From assembly GCA_037176725.1 (NCBI GenBank), contig JAZBRS010000044.1, forward strand, positions 2,790,001-2,854,000: 64,000 nt of DNA, given 5' to 3'. Position 1 is the stretch's first letter. Every line of letters begins with the position of its first letter. Both the position numbers and the translations under genes were made by a program. The DNA comes from Posidonia oceanica (lineage: Eukaryota; Streptophyta; Magnoliopsida; Alismatales; Posidoniaceae). Of this stretch, positions 1 through 9,114 are shown in pieces. Below the pieces are notes generated by a model. It was not told the DNA's origin, did not search any database, and saw nothing but the letters and a program-made list of their open reading frames with translations.

Positions 1-363
1 TGGACCCATCGCTCACTAACTGCCAGGTCATAAGATGATGGTCTCTGTCAAGAATGTAGGTAACATTCAATGAAAGGACACCCGATTTTGACGAATAAAG
101 CCAATGGTATTAATGGACCCATCATTCACTAATTTCGGGTCACAAGACGACAGTCTCTGTCAAGAATGTAGGCAACATTCGAAGAAAAGACATCTGATTG
201 TGACAAATAGAGCCAACGTGGCTAGCAAAGAAGAGATCAATCCCATTTTGCCTGGGAGCATCATGGACCTCTCACTCACTAACCTGCGTGTCATGAGACG
301 ACAGTCCCTATGGAGAGTGTAGGCTACGCTTGAGGAAAGGGCACCTAATTATGACAAATTGCA
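1..363 (+). repeat. Three degenerate direct repeats of about 110-150 bp
   Basis: Copies begin with TGGACC(C/T) at about 1, 113 and 264. Each continues with CACTAAC/CACTAAT, a GTCA(T/C)(A/G)AGA(T/C)GA word and a purine-rich second half. Copies differ at many sites, so the duplications are old. They belong to the 3' untranslated region of the element ending at 2217. Confidence 0.6.
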
Positions 364-584
364 TTCACGCATGTGTCAGTCTGCCTCAGGTGATGAGAAA
401 AATTCCTGAGCCAACCCAGTATACAAGTTAAAGCCGGCAATGATGGAGGAACCTCATTATCTAGGGCCATGCATTGTATGTCATAATCACCTCCTTTGCA
501 TTACCGCCAGCACGCGTCTATGCATACTGCATTGTACTGCATTCGCATTGAGTGGTCGTCGGAAACATTAGCTATCCATCCCTT

Positions 585-865
585 AAACTTGACTCCCTGC
601 GGGCAACCCCCGTAGCAGTGTCTTTTAGTTTGACCCCTGCGAGCAACTCCCGTAACAGTGTCTTTTAGTTTGACCCCTGCGGGCAACCCCTGTAGTAGTG
701 TCTTTAGTTTGACCCCTGCGGGCAACACCCATAGCAGTGTCTTTTAGTTTGACCCCCGCAGGCAACCCCTGTGGCAGTGTCTCTTAGTTCGACCCCTGCG
801 GACAACTCCTGCAGCAGTGTCTTTAGTTTTGTTCCCCTTGGGCAATCCCCTTGGCCATGTTTCTT
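585..865 (+). repeat. Minisatellite, about seven copies of a 40-bp unit
   Basis: The words GTTTGACCCCTGCGGGCAAC and GTAGCAGTGTCTTTTA recur at about 588, 628, 668, 707, 747, 787 and 826, a period of 39-41 bp. The last copy is the most diverged. The reverse strand has short open frames through it that reflect periodicity only. It lies about 150 bp upstream of the polypurine tract. Confidence 0.85.
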
Positions 866-1009
866 TAGCCGACCCTCATTTTGTCCTGTCCAAGTCTGGT
901 GGCAGCAGGCATTGGATTTCATTTAGGATCTCTAGGTAGCACCACACGGGGGTATCGTCTCGCCTTGTAAATAGCTTTGTGCCGAAGCCATCCTCAAGGA
1001 GGGGCAATC

Positions 1010-2217
1010 TGTAGATACTCCGTTTTGGCACTCCCTTCATAGTAGTGTAGTCTGTTGCATTAGGTTGTTCTTAGAAACTCTTTTGCTCAATCCAGGACCT
1101 CTCACTTTAAGCCAAACACTCATTCTCCGGTTCGGAGCTTTATTGTCATCCCTTATTAAGCTTTAAGTACTTGAATGTTCTTCATTTCTTGACCAAATTT
1201 GGAAGTTGGACTGGCTGAGGGTGTTATACGCTGGAATCTCAGCTTATAACGTTGGCCGTTGGTTTTCCAGCGGCTAACGTTGGCTGTTGGCTTTCTAGCG
1301 TCTAACAAGGAAGCCCAGTGCAGTCCCAAACCTTCTTTATTTGGCCAAATACAAAATCTATGTTTTTGCCATCTTTGGACTCTGTTGACCGGTCAAGGCA
1401 ATTAACACTAGCTTAATGGCACTTAATCAAGTTTTAATTAGGGGATATTCCTTGATCCTGGCAACTGTACTTCGGAGGTCGTTATACATTGGTTTTCCAG
1501 CAGATAACGTTATGTGCTGGTTTTCCAACGTATAACATCCCTGAATTGGAAAGTTTACTGATCTATTCATTCAATTCCATTTTTGTTCTTCCCCTGCTTC
1601 TATAAAAGCAGGGGTACCTCCACAGAGTCAAAGGACGGATTTTTGGAGGAGTTAAGATTTTCTTGAGAAACAAAATAGTGGAGAGATTCCAAGAGAGAGA
1701 GAAACTAGTTTTCGAGAAAGTTCTAAGAAAAGTTTAGTCTCCCTTTATCGACGGTAACATCATGCCGATCCACATGGCACTATGTGCATGAATTAAAAGG
1801 GGACCCTTTGTTGTAGTTTCTTTCATTTCTTTTCTTCATATCATATTTTGATTACGTAGAATAGGATAATATAATCATTTACATTAGTTGCAATCGGGGG
1901 GATCAAATCCCTCAGGTGAGTTTCTTTTTTCATATATATTCAAGATTTGTTTTACATATTTTGAATAGAATACTACGCCATATTAACCCATATATGTGTT
2001 ATTTCTGTTTGTTTTGTTAACATCTGTCATATAAGGAGGAAGAAGAAAGAATAAGAGATTCACCAAGCACGGGCACCCTTGGGCAACGCAGGCGTTGTCC
2101 CAAGGTAGCAAAACCCACACCCCACATGTCCCAAGGCGTCTTGAGGGCCGGCGAAAGCGAACCTAGAGTGGCGATCACACCAATTCTGTCTCCTGTGGAG
2201 CGACAGAGTTGGATACA
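1010..2217 (+). mobile_element. 3' LTR of a Tat/Ogre-type element
   Basis: It starts TGTAGATACTCC right after a polypurine tract and probably ends ...GTTGGATACA at 2217, giving matched TGTA/TACA ends. A TATA box (TATAAAAG, 1601-1608) separates a U3 of about 600 bp from the transcribed part. Near the end is CTAGAGTGGCGATC, resembling the GGTGGCGACTC motif near the ends of the LTRs at 4558-6904 and 9115-12068. Palindromic TTATAACG/CGTATAAC/GCGTCTAAC words cluster at 1225-1310 and 1478-1535. The start is firm; the end is a best guess, since no internal sequence follows. Confidence 0.65.
1601..1608 (+). promoter_or_regulatory. LTR TATA box
   Basis: TATAAAAG in the middle of the LTR at 1010-2217, preceded by a pyrimidine-rich stretch. 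It is placed as expected for the Pol II core promoter of an LTR. Confidence 0.6.
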
Positions 2218-3039
2218 AGGAAAGGCACCGGGAAAAGCAAGGTAACAAGAGCAAAAGAACCAGAGCTTCTTCCCACCACCTCACAAGGTAAAAACCGTGC
2301 ACCAAGAAGAATGGGGGGGTAGGCAACGCCAATGACAGTCGAAGCAACCAGAGCTAGACAAAACCGTCTCCAAGTCCCCGACCGAGATACCTCCTCCCTC
2401 TTCTTCATTTTTCCCACATTCCACAGTTAGGACACTCGCGCAGCTGCGCGTCCTGTTTAAGCCTTGTCATATTTTGTTCCGCCCGGCTATGGGCATGTAA
2501 TCAAGACTTAATTAATGCAAAGATGTTCGTTATGCCATTTGCTTGTGTGTTGAGTTTGCCTTTCACAACTTGATGCATGTATGTTCTTACAAACCACATC
2601 TTGAGCTGCCTGTCCAGGTTGCTGCCAGAATACTGCATGATACTGCATTGGAAAGCCTCTGTATTTCATCAAAATACCAGAATCTCTGCAGATCAATGTC
2701 GGAACTACTCCATGCAACTCTCAGGTAGGATACTCAACTGCAGCATCCATCAATCGCCTTAGAATCAAGCAAGGCCACCGAGCACTCTCACCCGGATCTT
2801 CCTCCGGGCTGCTACCCCTAACTACTCATTTGGCAAACACGTCAGTTTTGTCGCCGTTCTTCACTTTTCGATGCCAAGGGAGCTTTGACTGTCCACTAGT
2901 CTCCTTCCTGATACCTGGGGCATCTTTTCTACTGCCTTGTGGTATCACTCCCCCACCTTTCCCCAGGCTGACACCCCTAACTATCACAGGTCCATCTGCA
3001 GCTTCTGCCCCGCCTCCGAGTTCTGATGCTTCTGTTAAC
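2218..3039 (+). other. Non-coding 3' internal sequence of a second Tat-like element (probable)
   Basis: No convincing gene. A phrase near 2910-2960 (a GATACC/GGCATCTTTTC word followed by CACTGCC-like text and GTATCAC) recurs near 8340-8390, on the other side of the tandem array. That suggests one continuous 3' untranslated region running from here to 9114. A TACTGCAT...TACTGCATT phrase at 2630-2650 resembles 515-545 of the first element. The short open frames look like noise. Confidence 0.4.
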
Positions 3040-4557
3040 TTATCACTTTTCTTTTGCTTTCTGGTCGATGAGTCCAAAACTCACCCTTTCCGGTCGATAA
3101 GTCAGAAACTTATCACTTTTCTTTTGCTTTTTCGGTCGATGAGTCCGAAACCCATCATTTCCGGTCGATAAGTCCGAAACTTATCACTTTTCTTTTGCTA
3201 TCCGGTCGATGAGTCCAAAACTTATCACTTTTCTTTTGCTTTTCCGGTTGATGAGTCTGAAACTCATCCTTTCCGGTCGATAAGTCCGAAACTTATCACT
3301 TTTCTTTTGCTTTTCCGGTCGATGAGTCCGAAACTCATCCTTTCCAGTCGATAAGTCCGAAACTAATCACTTTTCATTTGCTTTCCAGTCGATGAGTCCG
3401 AAACTCATCCTTTCCAGAAAATAAGTCTGAAACTTATCACTTTTCTTTTGCTTTTCTAGTCGATGGGTCCGAAACTCATCCTTTCTGGTCGATAAGTCCG
3501 AAACTTATCACTTTTCTTTTGCTTTTCTAGTCGATGGGTCCGAAACTCATCCTTTCCGGTCGATAAGTCCGAAACTTATCACTTTTCTTTTGCTTTTCCG
3601 ATCGATGGGTCCGAAACTCATCCTTTCCGGTCGATAAGTACGAAACTTATCACTTATCTTTTGTTTTTCCGATCGATGAGTCCGAAACTCATCCTTTCTG
3701 ATCGATAAGTCCGAAACTTATCACTTTTCTTTTGCTTTCCGGTCGATGAGTCCGAAACTCATCCTTTCCGGTCGATAAGTCCGAAACTTATCACTTTTCT
3801 TTTGCTTTTCCGGTTGATGGGTCCAAAACTTATCCTTTTCAGTAGATAAGTTCGAAACTTATCACTTTTCTTTTGCTTTTCCGGTCGATGAGTTTGAAAC
3901 TCATCCTTTCCGATCGATAAGTCCGAAACTTATCACTTTTCTTTTGCTTTCCGGTTGATGAGTCCAAAACTCATCCTTTCCGATCGATAAGTCCGAAACT
4001 TATCACTTTTCATTTGCTTTCCGGTCGATGAGTCCGAAACTCATCCTTTCCCGAAAATAAGTCTGAAACTTATCACTTTTATTTTGCTTTTCCAGTCGAT
4101 GGGTCCGAAACTCATCCTTTCCGATCGATAAGTCCGAAACTTATCACTTTTCTTTTGCTTTTCCGATCGATGGGTCCGAAACTCATCCTTTCCGGTTGAT
4201 AAGTCCGAAACTTATCACTTTTCTTTTGCTTTTCTGGTCAATGAGTCCGAAATTCATCGTTTCCGATCGATAAGTCCGAAACTTATCACTTTTCTTTTGC
4301 TTTTCCGGTCAATGAGTCCGAAACTCATCCTTTCCGGTTGATGAGTCCGAAACTTATCACTTTTCTTTTGCTCTTCCGGTCGATGAGTCTGAAACTCATC
4401 CTTTCCGGTCGATAAGTTTGAAACTTATCACTTTTCTTTTGCTTTTCTGGTCGATGAGTCCGAAACTCATCCTTTCCACTCGATAAGTCCGGAACTTATC
4501 ACTTTTCATTTGCTTTCCAGTCGATGAGTCTGAAACTCATCCTTTCCGATCGATAAG
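3040..4557 (+). repeat. 71-bp tandem hairpin repeat array, left part
   Basis: About 21 copies of a 71-bp unit. Each unit has two half-units that start CCGGTCGAT, separated by pyrimidine-rich spacers (CTTTTCTTTTGCTTTT). One half-unit has the stem GATGAGT/ACTCATC around the loop CCGAA; the other has GATAAGT/ACTTATC around the same loop. Copies vary by point changes, including GATGGGT stems that still pair through G-T. It lies in the 3' untranslated region of the element whose LTR starts at 9115, the region of Tat/Ogre elements known to breed satellite repeats. Confidence 0.9.
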
Positions 4558-6904
4558 TGTAGACACCCCAGTTTGACCACCAGTTTGACCACCAGTTTGG
4601 TAGATTTCGCTTGGCGATCAAGCTCAGAAACCCAAAACCTCACTTTCCACCAAAATCCCATCCAAACCAAAAAACTCAACCAAAACCCCAACATTTCTCA
4701 CCCAACACGGCTCAGGCCCATTGGAAACCAACTTAGGTCCATTAGAAGCCCTACTAAGATAGGAAGGTCCAACCGCCATTCACATAGGCGACTGGACTCT
4801 GTCGTCGCCACTAGTAGTGGCGCCTCAGCCTGTCGCCATTGACAGAGGCAACTGGGCTGGACTGTCGCCCACGTGTGCAGCGGCTCACCTGTTTCAGCTC
4901 CTCCCGCGCAAACTGCCGCCTCCCAAGACCTGCAATTGCGCTGCTCGCTCGTTGCCGTGCATGCCATGCCTGTCAGAGCGCCTGCCACACCCTACCACCC
5001 GCTCCCAGGCACGCCACGTCCTGACACCGTCCTCTTCGCGTAGAGGGCCGATCAAAGCAACAAAACCTCGACCTTCTCTCACAACCAAATGGTCGGACAC
5101 AAAAGGGGGAACCCATTTTTTCACCCCGTCCACACTCGACCGGCCACCTCTCTCACCCTCCTCAGCAACCCAAAGCCACCCGAAAACCTCTCTGAGTGAT
5201 CCCCGAGCTTCCCCGGATGCTGACATAAACTTCCCTAGGCTTCCCAAGCCTCGGAACACCCATTCGCGCCGTCGTCTTCCCCAACTCCGGCGAGCCACCC
5301 GAACTTCGACGAGCCACCCCATAGCTCCATCTGACGCCGCGTCCTACTTCTTTGCACACTGGGAGGCACCGCCGAACGTCCCCGAGCACGTTCCCCCATC
5401 ACCGAGCCGCCGCCGCTCCCTCCATCGCCACCACAACCACCGTGTCGTCCAACTCCGGCGAGCCGCGTTGGAAGGCACATTTGTGCCTCCGTCCAGGTGC
5501 AAAACCTCCCCTTTTCCTTCCTCGGATCTCCCTCTAGCTCTCTTGGCCTTCTCCGAGCACCTTGGTGGCGTCTTGCGGCCGTCGGCCTCCCCACGGCTGG
5601 CGGACATGGTCGTCACCGGCGAGGAGAAGAGCGAGGTGGTTAGAGCGATCCGCTTGCCCGTTTTTAATTCCGATTGCATGCTTGCTTTCGTGGGAATGTC
5701 GTGAAGTTTCCCCGATCGCCACTGATCTCTTTCGCGTCGCCGTTGGCATGGATCTTGGTGTCAAAGTCCGACCCTCGAACTGTCATCGGTCGGAGTTTGG
5801 GCCGCCGTATCTCGCGGCCCAAGCGGCCGTTTCGCTTGTTTATTATATGCTTATATGTGTGGATGAATGCTCTTTAATTCCATGTATTTAGTTTCTCGTT
5901 TTGCGCAACCACTAGTGAGAGGTTTGGCCCCGAAGTTCGCCGTGCGAACTGTCTGTGTTGCCAGTTCAGGCGCCGCCTCAGGCAGCGGCTAGCTTGGCTT
6001 TTCAAGCAGCTTCCACGCCGACTTCACGCCAGCGTATCTCCCCGTCCGGGCATCCATTTCATTTTCCGTCTGCGTGGTTTTGATCTCTGTTATGCCCTTT
6101 GTACTGCCATGCATTCAGTTTTCCATTTTGATTACATTTGCTAGCATTCCCAAGGCCTTGAAGTTGTCTGTCCGGGAGCCTGCACCAGGTCCAGCCACCG
6201 TTCCATCAGGCGACGACTGCCGCCGCCGCTCCGACAGGCGATGTCCTCCGTCGCCATAAGAGCAGGCGACTGGCCCTGTCGCCTCGATAGCCGACAACTC
6301 AGCCTCCAGCTAGACAGTAGCCATGCCCCCTTTATTTACTGCTCTAATTTCCCTGCACTTAGCATGATTTAGCTCTGTTTTAGCCCTTTAATCACTTTGG
6401 CATTGCATCTTGGCTTTTAGCCCTAATCCTCCATGTTTTAGCATGTTTTCCACTAAGCAAGGCATGTTTACAAATGGCATTTAGTTAAGCAAGGCATACA
6501 TTAGGCAAGCATAGCATTATTGCCTACGGGCGTATAGTTAAAGGCAAGTATTTGCCGAAATTCCTGCATATGCAAGCGATTAGCCTTGAAAGACCGATTC
6601 TTCGGGCGTGTCGGGGGCGCCTAACACCTTCCCCACATGTAATAGGAGTCCTTACCCTTTCTTTGGCCTGTAATGACCATTATGCCCTTATCCTAGGCGC
6701 GAGTCATTTTATTTTGCATAGTATCGCATCCATTTGCATGTTTTCTATGCTTTTCCTCTGTTTTCCTCGTCTTCCCGATAATAGACTAGGTGGCGACTCT
6801 GTTTTGTCTTATCATTTTTGTTTTCCTCTTCGCGTCGCACTCATAGTGACCTCTCTCTTTCGGACCCCTCGCTAGTCTGGGATTTTCAAGACAGGATAGC
6901 TACA
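4558..6904 (+). mobile_element. Solo LTR (2.35 kb), Tat/Ogre type, inserted in the 71-bp array
   Basis: It begins TGTAGACACCCC and ends GATAGCTACA, with mirrored TGTAG/CTACA ends. Exactly outside, the tandem unit resumes: ATAAG before it, and AGTAG followed by TCCGAAAC after it. This is an imperfect 5-bp target duplication (3 of 5 bases). No internal region is present, so it is a solo LTR formed by LTR-LTR recombination. The 3' part shares the motifs GTGTCGGGGGCGCCTAACACCTT and CTAGGTGGCGACTC with the LTR at 9115. GC-rich text at 4700-5650 and 6190-6300 carries many GGCGAC/GTCGCC words. A 295-codon open frame at 4817-5704 is not considered a gene. Confidence 0.8.
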
Positions 6905-8147
6905 AGTAGTCCGAAACTTATCACTTTTCTTTTGCTTTTCCGGTCAATGAGTCCGAAACTCATCCTTTCCGATCGATAAGTCCGAAACTAATCACTCTTC
7001 TTTTGCTTTCCGGTCGATGAGTCCGAAACTCATCCTTTCCGGTCGATAAGTCCGAAACTTATCACTTTTCTTTTGCTTTTCCGGTCGATGAGTCTGAAAC
7101 TCATCCTTTCCAATCGATAAGTCCGAAACTTATCACTTTTCTTTTTCTTTTCCAGTTGATGAGTCTAAAACTCAACCTTTCCGGTCGATAAGTCCAAAAC
7201 TTATCACTTTTCTTTTGCTTTTCCGGTCGATGGGTCCGAAACTCATCCTTTCCGGTCGATAAGTCCGAAACTTATCACTTTTCTTTTGCTTTTTCGATCG
7301 ATGGGTCCGAAACTCTTCCTTTCCGGTCGATATGTCCGAAACTTATCACTTTTCTTTTGCTTTTCGATCGATGAGTCCGAAACTCATCCTTTTCGGTCGA
7401 TAAGTCCGAAACTTATCACTTTTCTTGCTTTCTGGTCGATGAGTCTGAAACTCATCCTTTCTGGTCGATAAGTCTGAAACTTATCACTTTCTTTTGCTTT
7501 CCGGTCGATGAGTCCGAAACTCATCCTTTCCGGTCGATAAGTCCGAAACTTATCACTTTTCTTTTGCTTTTCCGGTCGATGGGTCTGAAACTCATCCTTT
7601 CCGGTCGATAAGTCCGAAACTTATCACTTTCTTTTGCTTTCCGGTCGATGAGTCCGAAACTCATCCTTTCCGGTCGATAAGTCCGAAACTTATCACTTTT
7701 CTTTTGCTTTTCGGTCGATGAGTCCGAAACTCATCCTTTCCGGTCGAAAAGTCCGAAACTTATCACTTTTCTTTTGCTTTTCTGATCGATGAGTCTGAAA
7801 CTCATCCTTTCCGGTCGATAAGTCCGAAACTTATCACTTTTCTTTTGCTTTTCCGGTTGATGGGTCCGAAACTCATCCTTTCACGTCGATAAGTCCGAAA
7901 CTTATCACTTTTCTCTTCCCTTGTGGTCGATAGGTCTGAAACCTATCCTTCCAGTCGATAAGTCCGAAACTTATCACTCTTCTTTTCCTTTGCGGTCAAT
8001 AGGTCCGAAACCTATCCTTTCTGGTTGATAAGTTCGAAACTTATCACTTTTCTTCCCCTTACGGTCAATAGGTCCAAAACCTATCATTTATCATATCATG
8101 CCCCTTCCTGTCGGTAAGTCCGAAACTTGCCAATTATCTCCCTTTTC
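6905..8147 (+). repeat. 71-bp tandem hairpin repeat array, right part
   Basis: About 17 further copies of the unit described for the left part, with the same phase continuing across the solo LTR. Toward the right edge the units degenerate and the stems change: GATAGGT/ACCTATC near 7928-7950, AATAGGT/ACCTATC near 7998 and 8067, and GGTAAGT/ACTTGCC at 8113-8131. In the GATAGGT and GGTAAGT versions both arms change together, so complementarity is kept; the AATAGGT stems have lost the outermost pair. Confidence 0.9.
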
Positions 8148-9114
8148 TTGCTTGCTTTCTCAGCAGAAAAGATGCCCCCTTTTTCTTTCACGCGACTCTA
8201 CTAGAGTCCCGCTTGCTTGATTCCTCAGGCGAGGACAAGCTATCCCTCTTCTTCTGTCGAGCTGGTAGCCCTAACTGCTCAGTTAACACCTGTCACACTG
8301 TCTAACCCTCCCTCTCGGTGCCAGGAGCGCTTTTAGCTGCCCTCTGGTATCACCTCCCTGATACCAGAGGCATCTTTTCCACTGCCCTCGGTGTCTTCCT
8401 TGGGTAGGTAACCCATATTACCTGGATGACATCCGTCACAATGTCAGGCAACTCCTCGGGCCAATAACCCAAACTATCCGGTGATGAGTCCGTCAACTCC
8501 TTAGGCTGATAAGCCAAACTATCTAGTGACGAGTCCATCGATTCCTCGGGCCGATAACCCAAACTATCCGGTGATGAGTCTGTCAACTCATAGTCCATTG
8601 CATCAGCATCGCATGCTAGGTAGTCGCATCAGCATCACATGCTAGGTAATAGTACCAGCATCGCATGCACACCAGCACTGCATACTTTCTCCATCCTCAG
8701 CAGAGTCAAACACCGCATCACATTAACATGCATCACACCGGCGTTGCTTTGATCCGTACACAGCTCAACACGCAACATCAACATCTCATGCTAGAGTTGC
8801 CTCGAGCCTCAGCACACAGCATTGCATTATCCATAACACCAGCATCGCACAAATGCTTCACCCGCATCCTCCCAACGGAGTTCAGCATGACGAACATTAG
8901 TGCAGGTTTCGCATCAGCATCAACATTATATCAGCATCAGCATTTGCATCTACATTTGCATTCTCACCACGGCAATGAGTCATGACCTTCGCTGTATCCG
9001 TCGAATAAGTGACTCACGCCAACAGCATTCGTGCTCCTGCTAGTTCGGGCGGGGTGTCTTGTCAACCCTGAGCAGCGGCATCGGTATCCTTGACCTCACT
9101 CAGGGAGGGGTATC
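8148..9114 (+). other. 3' end of the internal region, with short repeats and polypurine tract
   Basis: No gene. At about 8426-8605 a 45-bp unit is repeated about four times (AAACTATCCGGTGATGAGTC recurs at 8471 and 8561, with a diverged copy at 8516). At 8600-8960 CATCGCATG and CAGCATC words recur as degenerate short repeats. The stretch ends in a polypurine tract, GGGAGGGGTATC (about 9103-9114), immediately before the LTR at 9115. Together with the 71-bp array this makes a long repeat-filled 3' untranslated region. Confidence 0.65.

Larger units (their letters stand above)
1..1009 (+). mobile_element. 3' untranslated part of a Tat/Ogre-type LTR retrotransposon, cut by window start
   Basis: No coding sequence is seen. 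The stretch ends in a purine-rich tract (about 995-1009) directly followed by TGTAGATACTCC, the start of an LTR, so it is the 3' internal region of a plus-strand element whose body lies left of the window. It resembles the 3' internal region of the element at 49415-54299 (compare 280-350 with 52196-52270, both with a GACGACAGTC word and a following GGAGAGTGT-like stretch), so the two are related. It holds two small tandem repeats, listed separately. Long 3' untranslated regions with tandem repeats are known for the Tat/Ogre lineage; the lineage call is inferred from LTR ends and layout, not from a polymerase. Confidence 0.65.

Noticed and set aside
4817..5704. 295-codon open frame in the solo LTR
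   Set aside because: GC-rich LTR text with competing long frames on the other strand and no recognisable domain; composition explains its length.
3040..8147. Hammerhead-ribozyme-like words (CGATGAGTCCGAAAC) in the 71-bp repeat
   Set aside because: The text resembles the hammerhead core CUGAUGAG...CGAAAC, but the U of CUGAUGA is missing, there is no stem II between GAG and CGAAAC, and the bases are used by the local 7-bp hairpin. A ribozyme covariance-model search would settle it; I expect no hit.
3040..8147. CRISPR-like array
   Set aside because: Repeats are contiguous with no unique spacers, and the context is a plant nuclear retrotransposon.
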